Shown piece by piece: positions 35,197 to 43,785 of a stretch of 64,000 nucleotides of DNA. The stretch lies in NCBI RefSeq assembly GCF_035325945.1, contig NZ_DAOKYX010000002.1:118327-182326 (forward strand), read 5' to 3'. Source of the stretch: Parvibaculum sp035325945. GTDB taxonomy: Bacteria > Pseudomonadota > Alphaproteobacteria > Parvibaculales > Parvibaculaceae. The translations under genes were made by a program, and so were the position numbers. How positions within the stretch are numbered: position 1 is the first letter of the stretch; each line of letters begins with the position of its first letter. The notes beneath the pieces were generated by a model. The model did not search any database. It had not been told where the DNA came from and saw only the letters and a list, made by a program, of their open reading frames with translations.

Positions 35197-35270
35197 TGGA
35201 GGCCACGCCCGGAATCGAACCGGGGTATACGGATTTGCAGTCCGCTGCGTCACCACTCCGCCACGTGGCC
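35197..35270 (-). tRNA. tRNA-Cys (anticodon GCA)
   Basis: A 74-base cloverleaf with acceptor GGCCACG/CGTGGCC, T-loop TTCGATT, discriminator T as expected for tRNA-Cys, and anticodon loop CTGCAAA giving GCA. CCA is encoded. Its 3' end faces the last gene of the exopolysaccharide locus. Confidence 0.96.
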
Positions 35271-35550
35271 ATCCTTGGTCGCCGCGGGGTATAGCAATTC
35301 CCGCCAGCGCATACAATCTTCAATCGAGCTTCGATCGGCCCTTCCCGCGGCGGATGCGCGGGTGGGCTGTTCATCGCCGTTCACTCCCATGCGCCCTCGG
35401 GCGTTGCCGGCCGGGCGAGAATCAGGGGATGGTCACGAATTGAGTTTGGCCGCCCGGACCTTTATAAACGCGTCCAGTTCCCGAAGCGGCGGGGCTCGAT
35501 CAATCTCCGTCGCCTCCATTCAAGGCCGAAATTTCCCTTCAGGACGATCC

Positions 35551-36219
35551 ATGACCGACTTCACCGCTGCCCGGATCAACATGGTTGAGAGCCAGGTGCG
35601 CTGCAACGCCGTCACCGATTTGAGGCTGATTGCCGCAATGGCCGAGGTTCCGCGCGAGAACTTCGTCCCGGAGGCGCGGCGTGGCGTCGCCTATATGGAC
35701 GAAGACCTCCGCCTCACCGACGCAGGCCGGGGCGAGGCGCGCTACCTCATGGAGCCGCGCGCCTTCGCGAAGCTCGCTCAACTGGCCGAGATCGGCGAGA
35801 CCGACCGCGTGCTCGATATCGGCTGCGCGACGGGTTACTCCACCGCAATTCTCGCCAGGCTCGCGCACAGCGTGACCGGCCTCGAGGAAAATGAAGAGCT
35901 GGCCGGCGCGGCCCGGAGCGCGCTCGGCGAACTCCAGGTCGCCAATGCGAGCGTCGTGACCGGCAAGTTCCGCGAAGGCTGGGCGAAAGACGCTCCCTAC
36001 GATGTGATTTTCTTCAATGGCTCGGTTCAGGTGGAGCCGACCGCGCTTTTCGATCAGCTCGCGGAAGGCGGCAGGCTCGCCGTCATCATGGGCGAAGGGG
36101 CGACCGCGCAGGGCCATGTCTTCGTCAAGTCCAACGGCGTCGTGAGCGGCAGGGCGGCGTTCGACGCCATCGTTCATTCGCTGCCGGGATTTGCAATCGA
36201 GGAGAGCTTCGTCTTCTGA
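35551..36219 (+). CDS. Protein-L-isoaspartate O-methyltransferase family protein
   Basis: The 222-residue protein has the SAM-binding motif VLDIGCATGYSTAILARL and PRENFVP of the PCMT family. It differs from the true Pcm at 62294 in lacking the family's usual substrate-side motifs (for example SQPFIVAYM is replaced by a sequence around RYLMEPRAFAKL). It belongs to the alphaproteobacterial subgroup found directly upstream of tolC, whose target is unknown. The ATG at 35551 follows AGGACGA; a much longer open frame upstream overlaps the wzy-like gene and tRNA-Cys and is rejected. Confidence 0.85.
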   Translation: MTDFTAARINMVESQVRCNAVTDLRLIAAMAEVPRENFVPEARRGVAYMDEDLRLTDAGRGEARYLMEPRAFAKLAQLAEIGETDRVLDIGCATGYSTAILARLAHSVTGLEENEELAGAARSALGELQVANASVVTGKFREGWAKDAPYDVIFFNGSVQVEPTALFDQLAEGGRLAVIMGEGATAQGHVFVKSNGVVSGRAAFDAIVHSLPGFAIEESFVF

Positions 36220-36405
36220 AGATCGTGCCGCCGGGCTTGGCGGTCGCGGTTGCGATCACGGGTACCGGCATTTTGACACGATCTATCGCGGACTCTCCGG
36301 GGACTTGGCCCCGCCGATTCTTGTAGGTACCTTGCCGGTAATCATCCGGCTGACGGCCAGGGAAGCGTTCAAGAGGGCGAGGCCGCGCCCTCGGAGAAAC
36401 AGACG

Positions 36406-37830
36406 ATGAAACGACGCTTTATCACGTCCGCGAAGAACATTGCCCTCACCACGGCAGGCGCCATGACGGCGGCCATGCTGGTTGCCTTGCCGGCATCGGC
36501 CGAAACGCTGACGGATGCGCTCGTGGCCGCCTACCAGACCAATCCCGATCTCCAGGGCCAGCGCGCCTTGCTCCGGGCGACCGACGAGCAGGTGGCGCAG
36601 GCGCTCTCCGGCTGGCGGCCGACCGTCGTGGCGCAGGGCACTTACAGCGCCGTGCGGAACCGGGCCAATCTCTCGGCGCCCGTCCCTGGCGCGAGCATCA
36701 CCTCCAACGCACGGCCGCTGACGGGCTCCGTCACGCTCAGCCAGAACCTCTTTGCGGGCGGGCGCACGGTCAACTCGACCGAGCAGGCCAAATTCGCCGT
36801 GGATGCGGGCCGCAACACGCTTGTGAGCGTCGAGCAGGACACGCTGCTCAATGCGGTGGCGGCCTATATGAACGTCATTCGCGACGAGGGCGTCGTCGAT
36901 CTCAACAGAAACAACGTCGAGGTTCTGAAGCGGCAGCTCGAGGCGACGCGCGACCGCTTCCAGGTCGGCGAACTGACGCGCACGGATGTGGCGCAGTCGG
37001 AAGCGCGGCTGAGCGGCGCGCGCACCGCGCTGCGCGTGGCTGAAGCGCAGCTCACCGCGAGCCGCGCCGCCTATGCGAAGATCGTCGGCCATGCGCCGGG
37101 CACGCTCGAACGGCCGAAATCGAACGAGGGCCTGCCGCAGAGCGAGGCTCAGGCGCGCGAGATGGCGGCGCAGGCCAATCCCGACCTTCGCGCGGCGCGC
37201 GCCGCGGAAGCGTCGAGCCGGGCGGCGATCGCCGTGGCCAAGGGCGCGCTGCTGCCGAGCTTCGACGTTCAGGCGCAATATCAGTATGCCCGCAATCCGG
37301 CGTCGAGCTCCCTCACCGGCACCAATATCCGCTCCTCCGACGAGAGCGCGATCATGGGCGTGCTGACGGTGCCGCTCTATCAGAGCGGAGCGGAATATTC
37401 CAAGGTCCGCGCCGCGAAGGAGCAGAACAGCGTGGCGATGATGCAGATCGCCTCCGTTCAGAGAGCCGTGGACGAGGCCGTGCAGAACGCCTGGGAGCAG
37501 CTTCGCGCGGCGCGCTCCAACATGGTTTCGAGCCGCGAGCAGGTCCGGGCGAACGAGATCGCGCTTGAAGGCGTCAAGCAGCAGGAAGAGGTGGGCTCGC
37601 AGACCATCCTCGACGTGCTGAACGCCGACCAGGAGCTTCTGAATGCCCGCGTGGCGCTGGTGAGCGCGGAGCGGGACGAGGCGGTGGCCGAGTACAGCCT
37701 TCTGGCCGCCATGGGCCGCCTGACGGCCCAGCAACTCAATCTGCCGGTCAAATATTACGACCCGCAGAAGAATTATGATGAAGTCAGCGGCAAGTGGATC
37801 GGCTTCGGCACGGCTGGCGACGAAGAGTGA
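36406..37830 (+). CDS. tolC: TolC family outer membrane efflux/secretion channel
   Basis: The 474-residue protein has a cleavable signal peptide (ends near VALPASA-ET) and two OEP repeats: SVTLSQNLFAGGRTVNSTEQ in the first and VGSQTILDVLNADQELLNAR in the second, the latter being the classic TolC C-terminal motif. Trimers form the outer membrane duct for type I secretion and RND efflux. Position after the PCMT-like gene is the common alphaproteobacterial order. A gap of 186 bases separates it from that gene. Confidence 0.93.
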   Translation: MKRRFITSAKNIALTTAGAMTAAMLVALPASAETLTDALVAAYQTNPDLQGQRALLRATDEQVAQALSGWRPTVVAQGTYSAVRNRANLSAPVPGASITSNARPLTGSVTLSQNLFAGGRTVNSTEQAKFAVDAGRNTLVSVEQDTLLNAVAAYMNVIRDEGVVDLNRNNVEVLKRQLEATRDRFQVGELTRTDVAQSEARLSGARTALRVAEAQLTASRAAYAKIVGHAPGTLERPKSNEGLPQSEAQAREMAAQANPDLRAARAAEASSRAAIAVAKGALLPSFDVQAQYQYARNPASSSLTGTNIRSSDESAIMGVLTVPLYQSGAEYSKVRAAKEQNSVAMMQIASVQRAVDEAVQNAWEQLRAARSNMVSSREQVRANEIALEGVKQQEEVGSQTILDVLNADQELLNARVALVSAERDEAVAEYSLLAAMGRLTAQQLNLPVKYYDPQKNYDEVSGKWIGFGTAGDEE

Positions 37831-37976
37831 AATCATGCTGGCAGATGGCCCCTTTGGGGGCCTCGATCGCCATATCCGGGCCGCGAATGTTGGCAATTGA
37901 AGTCAACATCTCCTAAGCTTTTGTCTGATATGTAGATCGACGTCGCGAGGCGATCGACAGACAGACAGGACGCAGG

Positions 37977-38609
37977 ATGAGCAATCAAGGCCCGGCACAG
38001 GAACCCACGATGGAGGAGATTCTCGCCTCCATTCGCCGGATTATTTCCGAAGACAGCGGGGGCAAGGACGAGCGGGAGGAAGTGCCTCCGCCGCCTCCGG
38101 CCTTCGAGGAGGAGCCTGTCGAAGCCGAGGCTGTTTCCGAGGAGATCGAGTTCGAGGAAGAGTATGAGGAGGTGCTGGAGCTTACCGANNNNNNNNNNNN
38201 NNNNNNNNNNNNNNNNNNNNNNNNNNNNNNNNNNNNNNNNNNNNNNNNNNNNNNNNNNNNNNNNNNNNNNNNNNNNNNNNNNNNNNNNATCGAGCCAGAC
38301 GAAGATATTACTTTTGGGGAGCCCGTCATGAGCGCTCAACCGACCCCAAGCCCGGCCTATCGACCCGAGCCTGCGCCTCAGGGCGCGGGATTGCTCTCCA
38401 GCGAGGCGGCAACCGCGGCCTCGGCCGCCTTCGGTGCGCTTGCGAGCAGCATCTTCACTTCATCGGGCGGTGGCGGCCGCACGCTCGAGGATCTGGTGGC
38501 CGACCTCCTGCGCCCCATGCTCAAGCAGTGGCTGGACCAGAACCTTCCGCCGCTCGTCGAGCAGCTCGTCCGCGAGGAAATCGAAAGGGTCGCGCGCGGC
38601 CGGCGCTGA
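37977..38609 (+). CDS. popZ: PopZ-type pole-organising protein (DUF2497), interrupted by an assembly gap
   Basis: The N-terminus QEPTMEEILASIRRIISED and the C-terminus LLRPMLKQWLDQNLPPLVEQ are the two conserved ends of PopZ, which forms polar condensates that anchor centromeres. Between them lies an acidic linker rich in Glu and Pro, typical of the family and poorly conserved. One hundred Ns (38189-38288) fall in the linker. The frame is open across the gap, but the gap is a standard 100-N placeholder, so the true length and frame are unknown. Confidence 0.85.
   Translation: MSNQGPAQEPTMEEILASIRRIISEDSGGKDEREEVPPPPPAFEEEPVEAEAVSEEIEFEEEYEEVLELTXXXXXXXXXXXXXXXXXXXXXXXXXXXXXXXXXXIEPDEDITFGEPVMSAQPTPSPAYRPEPAPQGAGLLSSEAATAASAAFGALASSIFTSSGGGGRTLEDLVADLLRPMLKQWLDQNLPPLVEQLVREEIERVARGRR
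38189..38288. other. Assembly gap (100 N)
   Basis: Exactly 100 Ns, the common placeholder for a gap of unknown size, inside the acidic linker of the popZ-like gene. Confidence 0.98.
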
Positions 38610-38705
38610 CAATCTCCCGCGGCTGCGCTCCCGCGCCAGCGAAGCTTCCTCTTGCGGCAGCCCCCCTGCTGTGGCAACCGTTAGGCGCGGCCCTGCCACA
38701 GATTC

Positions 38706-38797
38706 AGTGTCGTCCCGGGATTTGTTTCCAGGACCCATTGGCCTCATAACACGCCAGATGGCTCATGGGTCCCGGCGGCAAGCGCCGGGGCGATGGC
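38706..38797. repeat. Dispersed palindromic repeat, copy 1 (upstream of valS)
   Basis: This segment starts TGTCGTCCCGGG and ends GCGCCGGGGCGAT. It aligns along its length with the element at 41621-41700: TGTC-TCCCGGG near the start, then CATGG--CCCGGC, AAG and CCGGGG near the end. It holds the perfect inverted repeat GGACCCAT (38731-38738) / ATGGGTCC (38765-38772) with an inner TGGC/GCCA pair. This resembles the palindromic intergenic repeats common in alphaproteobacteria. Confidence 0.6.
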
Positions 38798-38827
38798 GCA
38801 TTTCCGCCAGACGCAATTTCCCAGGTT

Positions 38828-38843
38828 CCCCGCGATCGCGGGG
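38828..38843. promoter_or_regulatory. Perfect palindrome in the valS leader
   Basis: CCCCGCGATCGCGGGG is a 16-base perfect palindrome. As RNA it folds to CCCCGC-GATC-GCGGGG, followed by GCGTGTTTCTCT, a terminator-like arrangement ending 33 bases before the valS ATG. Confidence 0.45.
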
Positions 38844-38876
38844 GCGTGTTTCTCTCAGTCCGACGGACCCGATCCG

Positions 38877-41603
38877 ATGCTCGACAAGAATTTCCAGCCC
38901 CACAATGTCGAAGAGCGCCTGTACCGCCTCTGGGAAGAGAGCGGTGCCTTCAAGGGGGGCAATCCGGAGCGGGTAGCGTCGGGCGCGAAGTCCTATTGCA
39001 TCGTCATTCCGCCGCCCAATGTGACCGGCAGCCTGCATATGGGGCATGCCCTCAACAACACGCTCCAGGACGTGCTCATCCGCTTCGAGCGCATGCGGGG
39101 CAAGGACGTGCTCTGGCAGCCGGGCCTCGACCATGCGGGCATCGCCACGCAGATGATCGTCGAGCGCCAGCTTGAGGCGGAAGGCAATGTGCGCCGCCGT
39201 GACATGGGCCGGGAGGCTTTCATCGAGCGGGTCTGGAAGTGGAAGGGCGAGTCCGGCGGCACGATCGTCGGCCAGCTTCGCCGCCTCGGCGCGTCCTGCG
39301 ACTGGAGCCGCGAGCGCTTCACGCTGGATGAGGGGCTCTCGAAGGCCGTTTTGAAAGTCTTTGTCGAGCTTTACAGACAGGGGCTCATCTATCGCGACAA
39401 GCGGCTCGTCAACTGGGATCCGAAGCTGCAGACGGCGGTTTCCGACCTTGAGGTCGAGAATATCGAGGTGAAGGGCCATTTCTGGCACTTCCGCTATCCG
39501 CTGGCCGACGGCAAGACCTATCGCTTCCCCATCGCGCATGACGAGAACGGCAAGCCGACCGAATGGGAGGAGCGCGACTATATCGTCGTCGCCACCACGC
39601 GGCCCGAAACGATGTTGGGCGACACGGCGGTCGCGGTGAATGCGGAGGACGAGCGCTACAAGCACCTCATTGGCTCGGATGTCGTGCTGCCGCTGGTCGG
39701 CCGGCGCATTCCCATCGTCGCCGACGAACATGCCGATCCGACGCAAGGCTCCGGCGCGGTGAAGATCACGCCCGCGCACGACTTCAACGACTTCGAGGTC
39801 GGCAAGCGCCACGGCCTGCCTCAGATCAATATTCTGACCCCGGACGGTCGTATCAATGATGAGGCGCCGGGAGCCTATCGCGGGCTTGACCGGTTCGAGG
39901 CGCGCAAGAAGGTCGTCGCCGACATCGAGGCGGCCGGCCTTCTCGACCGGATCGAGGACAAGGTCGTCATGGTGCCGCATGACGAGAAGTCGAAGATGAC
40001 GGTCATCGAGCCCTATCTGACCGACCAGTGGTATGTGGATGCGGCAACCCTCGCAAAGCCCGCCATCGAGGCGGTGGAGCGGGGCGAGACGGTCTTCGTG
40101 CCGAAGAACTGGGAGAAGACCTATTTCGAGTGGATGAGGAACATCCAGCCCTGGTGCATCTCGCGCCAGCTCTGGTGGGGTCATCGCATTCCTGCCTGGT
40201 ATGCGGAAGACGGAGAAATCTTCGTCGCCCATAGCGAGGAGGAGGCGTATGCCGCCGCCGAGAAACATTACGGGCGACGCGTCGACCTCAAGCGCGACGA
40301 GGACGTGCTCGACACCTGGTTCTCCTCCGCGCTCTGGCCTTTCTCGACGCTGGGCTGGCCGGACCAGACGCCCGAACTCAAGCGCTATTACAAGACCGAT
40401 GTGCTCGTCACGGGCTTCGACATCATCTTCTTCTGGGTCGCGCGAATGATGATGATGGGGCTTCACTTCATGAACGAAGTGCCCTTCCGCGACGTCTATA
40501 TCCACGCCCTTGTCCGCGACGAGAAGGGCCAGAAGATGTCGAAGACCAAGGGGAACGTGATCGATCCCCTGAAGCTCATCGACGAATATGGCGCCGATGC
40601 GCTGCGCTTCACGCTTGCTGCCATGGCCGCGCAGGGCCGCGACATCAAGCTCGCGACGAGCCGCGTCGAGGGCTACCGCAATTTCGGCACGAAGCTCTGG
40701 AACGCCGCACGCTTCTGCGAGATGAACGAGTGTGCGCGCGTGGAAGGCTTCGATCCGGCGGCGGTGTCGCAGACGGTCAACAAATGGATCGTGGGCGAGG
40801 CAGCGCGCACGGCCGCAAGGGTCACGGAGGAGATCGAAGCCTATCGCTTCAACGAGGCGGCGGGCGCTATCTACCGCTTCGTGTGGAACGTCTTCTGCGA
40901 CTGGTATGTCGAGTTCATCAAGCCGCTGCTCATGGGAGCGGACGAGGCCGCGAAAGCCGAGACGCGAGCGACCGCCGCATGGGTGCTCGATCAGATCCTG
41001 CTGATCCTGCACCCCTTCATGCCCTTCATGACCGAAGAGCTTTGGGCGACGACGGCGGGCCCCGCGCGCGAGAGCCTGCTCGTCACCGCGCCCTGGCCGA
41101 ACCTCTCGAGCCTTGGCGATGCGGCGGCCGATTCGGAAATGGATTGGGTGATCAGGCTCATTTCGGAGGTTCGCTCCGTCCGTGCCGAGATGAATGTGCC
41201 GGCAGGCGCGAAGATCGCACTGCTGATCAAGGGGGCGGCGGCGGAGAACCTTCAGCGCCTCGACCGGCACAAGGATCTCATCCTGCGTCTCGCGCGGCTC
41301 GCCTCGGTGGAGGCGACTGAGGCAGTCCCCGCAGGCGCCGTCCAGCTCGTGCTTGACGAGGCGACGCTGCTTCTTCCGCTTGCCGATGTGGTCGATCTCA
41401 AGGTCGAAACGGCCCGCCTGAAAAAGGAAGTGGCGAAGCTCGATGGCGAGATCGCGAAGATCGAGGCGAAGCTCGCCAACGAGAAGTTCGTATCGTCCGC
41501 ACCCGAACATGTGGTGGAAGAACAGCGCGAACGGAAGTCCGATGCCGAGGCGACGCGGGCGAAATTCGCCGACGCGCTGAAGCGTCTCGAAGGGGCTGCA
41601 TAG
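38877..41603 (+). CDS. valS: Valyl-tRNA synthetase
   Basis: The 908-residue class I synthetase has the HIGH-type motif PPPNVTGSLHMGHAL (45-59), the editing domain with ATTRPETMLGDTAVAVN, and KMSKT (553-557). A C-terminal coiled-coil arm (LKKEVAKLDGEIAKIEAKL) is specific to ValS. It charges tRNA-Val and hydrolyses mischarged Thr. ATG 38877 starts MLDKNFQPHNVEERLY; a further 28 codons upstream lie within repeat DNA and are not family-like. Confidence 0.97.
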   Translation: MLDKNFQPHNVEERLYRLWEESGAFKGGNPERVASGAKSYCIVIPPPNVTGSLHMGHALNNTLQDVLIRFERMRGKDVLWQPGLDHAGIATQMIVERQLEAEGNVRRRDMGREAFIERVWKWKGESGGTIVGQLRRLGASCDWSRERFTLDEGLSKAVLKVFVELYRQGLIYRDKRLVNWDPKLQTAVSDLEVENIEVKGHFWHFRYPLADGKTYRFPIAHDENGKPTEWEERDYIVVATTRPETMLGDTAVAVNAEDERYKHLIGSDVVLPLVGRRIPIVADEHADPTQGSGAVKITPAHDFNDFEVGKRHGLPQINILTPDGRINDEAPGAYRGLDRFEARKKVVADIEAAGLLDRIEDKVVMVPHDEKSKMTVIEPYLTDQWYVDAATLAKPAIEAVERGETVFVPKNWEKTYFEWMRNIQPWCISRQLWWGHRIPAWYAEDGEIFVAHSEEEAYAAAEKHYGRRVDLKRDEDVLDTWFSSALWPFSTLGWPDQTPELKRYYKTDVLVTGFDIIFFWVARMMMMGLHFMNEVPFRDVYIHALVRDEKGQKMSKTKGNVIDPLKLIDEYGADALRFTLAAMAAQGRDIKLATSRVEGYRNFGTKLWNAARFCEMNECARVEGFDPAAVSQTVNKWIVGEAARTAARVTEEIEAYRFNEAAGAIYRFVWNVFCDWYVEFIKPLLMGADEAAKAETRATAAWVLDQILLILHPFMPFMTEELWATTAGPARESLLVTAPWPNLSSLGDAAADSEMDWVIRLISEVRSVRAEMNVPAGAKIALLIKGAAAENLQRLDRHKDLILRLARLASVEATEAVPAGAVQLVLDEATLLLPLADVVDLKVETARLKKEVAKLDGEIAKIEAKLANEKFVSSAPEHVVEEQRERKSDAEATRAKFADALKRLEGAA

Positions 41604-41620
41604 GGGGACGGATATTTCCG

Positions 41621-41700
41621 ATTGTCATGCCGGGCTTGACCCGGCATCCAGTACCGCGAACCCGACGCCATGGCCCCCGGCACAAGGCCGGGGTGACAAT
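41621..41700. repeat. Dispersed palindromic repeat, copy 2 (downstream of valS)
   Basis: This 80-base element is bounded by ATTGTCA (41621-41627) and its inverted complement TGACAAT (41694-41700). Each half is itself a hairpin: ATGCCGGG-cttga-CCCGGCAT and GCCCCCGG-cacaa-(g)GCCGGGG. The structure is like paired palindromic units, such as BIME or rhizobial RPE-type elements. It aligns with the sequence at 38706-38797. Confidence 0.8.
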
Positions 41701-41712
41701 GTTTTGCCTTGA

Positions 41713-41750
41713 AAACGAAAATGGCCCGGCAATGCCGGGCCATCTCGTTT
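41713..41750. terminator. Bidirectional terminator between valS and the alcohol dehydrogenase gene
   Basis: ATGGCCCGGC (41721-41730) and GCCGGGCCAT (41734-41743) form a 10-bp stem with loop AAT, extended by AAACGA (41713-41718) pairing with TCGTTT (41745-41750). The A- and T-rich arms suit termination of both convergent genes. Confidence 0.85.
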
Positions 41751-41768
41751 CGTGAGCAGCGAAAAGGT

Positions 41769-42854
41769 TCAGGCGTCGAAGACGATGACCGAGCGGGCGA
41801 GTTCGCCGCGCTTCAACTCATCGAACGCCTCGTTGATCTGATCGAGCTTGAGGCGGCGCGAGATCATCTCGTCGAGCTTGAGCTTGCCCGCCATGTAGAA
41901 GTCCACGAGGCGCGGCATGTCCACGGGGAAGCGGTTCGAACCCATGAGCGAGCCCTGGATCTTCTTTTCGCCGAGGAAGTCGGCGCCATGAAGCTCGATG
42001 TTCACGCCGACCGGGATCATGCCGATGATATTGGCCGTGCCGCCGCGAGCGAGCATCTTGAACGACTGTTCCGCCGTCTGCTTGAGGCCGATCGCCTCGA
42101 AGGAGTGGTGGACGCCGCCCTTGGTCAGTTCCATGACCTGCTGCACCGGGTCGCCGTCCTTGGCGTTGACGACGTCGGTGGCGCCGAACTGCTTGGCGAG
42201 ATTGAGCTTCGAGCCCTGCATGTCGATGGCGATGATGCGGCCGGCGCCCGCAATGGCGGCGCCGTTGATCGCCGCGAGGCCCACGCCGCCACAGCCGATG
42301 ACGGCAACCGTCTCGCCCGCCTTGACGCTCGATGTGTGGATGACTGCGCCGACGCCGGTCATGACCGAGCAGCCGATGAGCGCGGCGCGATCGAGCGGCA
42401 TGTCCTTGCGGATCGAGACGCAGGCATGCTCATGGATGAGCATGTATTCGGCGAAGGAGGAGAGATTGAGGAACTGGTTCATGGGACCAGCGTCCTTGGA
42501 GAGCCGCGGCTCCTCGCCCGCTTCGCGCTTCGTCTCCGGGCTCACGCAGCGCGAGAGATGGCCGGTGAGGCAGTGCTCGCAATGGCCGCAATAGGCCGAA
42601 AGGCAGGTGATGACGTGGTCGCCGGGCTTCACCGTGTGGACCTCGGAGCCCACCTGCTCGACGATGCCCGCGCTTTCATGCCCGAGCACGGCGGGCAGCG
42701 GGTAGGGATAGGCCCCTTCGACGAAATGAAGGTCCGAGTGACAGACACCCGCCGCCGCGGTGCGGATCAGCACCTCGCGGGGGCCGGGCTTGTTGATCTG
42801 GACGTCTTCGATGACGAGGGGTTTCTTCGTTTCGCGTAGAACCGCAGCCTTCAT
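41769..42854 (-). CDS. Zinc-dependent alcohol dehydrogenase (class III-like)
   Basis: The 361-residue MDR enzyme has catalytic zinc ligands C38 (AGVCHSD) and H59 (LGHESAG). Four structural zinc cysteines lie in CGHCEHCLTGHLSRC (C89, C92, C95, C103), and an NAD-binding motif IGCGGVGLAAING follows. Overall layout fits the Zn-dependent class III-like group that includes mycothiol- or NDMA-dependent relatives and fatty alcohol dehydrogenases; the substrate cannot be fixed. ATG 42854 is preceded by AGGAGGTATCC. It is separated from valS by a terminator. Confidence 0.88.
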   Translation of the reverse strand: MKAAVLRETKKPLVIEDVQINKPGPREVLIRTAAAGVCHSDLHFVEGAYPYPLPAVLGHESAGIVEQVGSEVHTVKPGDHVITCLSAYCGHCEHCLTGHLSRCVSPETKREAGEEPRLSKDAGPMNQFLNLSSFAEYMLIHEHACVSIRKDMPLDRAALIGCSVMTGVGAVIHTSSVKAGETVAVIGCGGVGLAAINGAAIAGAGRIIAIDMQGSKLNLAKQFGATDVVNAKDGDPVQQVMELTKGGVHHSFEAIGLKQTAEQSFKMLARGGTANIIGMIPVGVNIELHGADFLGEKKIQGSLMGSNRFPVDMPRLVDFYMAGKLKLDEMISRRLKLDQINEAFDELKRGELARSVIVFDA

Positions 42855-43020
42855 GGATGGATACCTCCTGACCGGATCGTTCTGGATTGTGTGGTTGCCG
42901 GTTTGTGGCCGATGTTGACCCGCCGCCCCGGCATGGTCAATGGCGAAGGCTCGTGGCATGGGGCCTTTGCATTCCGGCGCTTTCTGCGAGAATGGCCGTA
43001 CCGCTGCCCGGAGATTTCCC

Positions 43021-43767
43021 ATGCCGTTTCGCCGCCGTTTCGCCGCTCTCGCCGTCTCGCTCGGACTTACGTTCGCGTTCGCGGGCCATGCGGCCGCCGC
43101 TCCGTCGGCTGCCGCCGAGGCCATGTTCAATGCCGGAATTGCCGCCTACAGGGTCGGCGACCTTCAGAGGGCGGCAGGCGACTGGGGGAGGGCGGCCGAA
43201 GGCGGTCATCCGATCGCCGCATATCTTGCCGGCCAGCTCTATGAGCAAGGGCGCGGCGTGCCGCGCTCGGAGGCGAACGCCTTCCACTTCTACTCGCTGG
43301 CGGCGAGCGCCGGACACGCGGAAGCAGCGGTGAAGGTCGGCCTCGTCTATCGCGACGGCAACAAGGAACTCGGCATCAAGCGGAGCTACCCCAAGGCTTT
43401 CGAGATGTTCGAGAAGGCGGCGCTCGCGGCGCTTCCCGAGGCGCAATACTACCTCGCCGACATGTATCGCCGCGGGCTCGGCGTGCCGATGCAGCGCTCG
43501 GAGAGCCTGCGCTGGCTCATTCTCGCGGGCGCCAAGCATCATGTGCCGAGCCTTCTCGAACTCGCGCGCATCCACTTCGATGGCGACGGCGTCAATCAGG
43601 ACCGGATCGTCGGCTGGTCGTTCCTCGACCTCGCATCGCGCTTCGCGGAAGGCGACGAGGCGAAGCGCGTCAACGCCGCGATGGATAAATATTCGCGGCG
43701 CGTGCAGGCAAGCGAGCGGGAGCAGGCAAAGCAGGTCGCCGACGACTGGCTCGCGAAACATTCCTGA
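43021..43767 (+). CDS. Secreted Sel1-repeat protein, second copy
   Basis: The 248-residue protein begins with a signal peptide (MPFRRRFAALAVSLGLTFAFA, cleavage near AGHAAAA) and has about five Sel1/TPR-like repeats, such as AAYLAGQLYEQGRGVPRSEA and AQYYLADMYRRGLGVPMQRS. It resembles the protein at 7202 in organisation but differs in sequence. Probable location is the periplasm; the binding partner is unknown. Confidence 0.85.
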   Translation: MPFRRRFAALAVSLGLTFAFAGHAAAAPSAAAEAMFNAGIAAYRVGDLQRAAGDWGRAAEGGHPIAAYLAGQLYEQGRGVPRSEANAFHFYSLAASAGHAEAAVKVGLVYRDGNKELGIKRSYPKAFEMFEKAALAALPEAQYYLADMYRRGLGVPMQRSESLRWLILAGAKHHVPSLLELARIHFDGDGVNQDRIVGWSFLDLASRFAEGDEAKRVNAAMDKYSRRVQASEREQAKQVADDWLAKHS

Positions 43768-43785
43768 CGCGCGGGGCTCGTCCCT

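Noticed and set aside
36225..36255. A third copy of the valS-flanking palindromic repeat
   Set aside because: Only a short GCCGGGCTTGG-like resemblance; no paired palindromes or conserved ends.
38763..41510. A 915-codon open frame on the minus strand opposite valS
   Set aside because: It mirrors the codon pattern of valS; high-GC genes often leave a long open antisense frame. The product has no recognisable domain and is rich in Arg, His and Asp.
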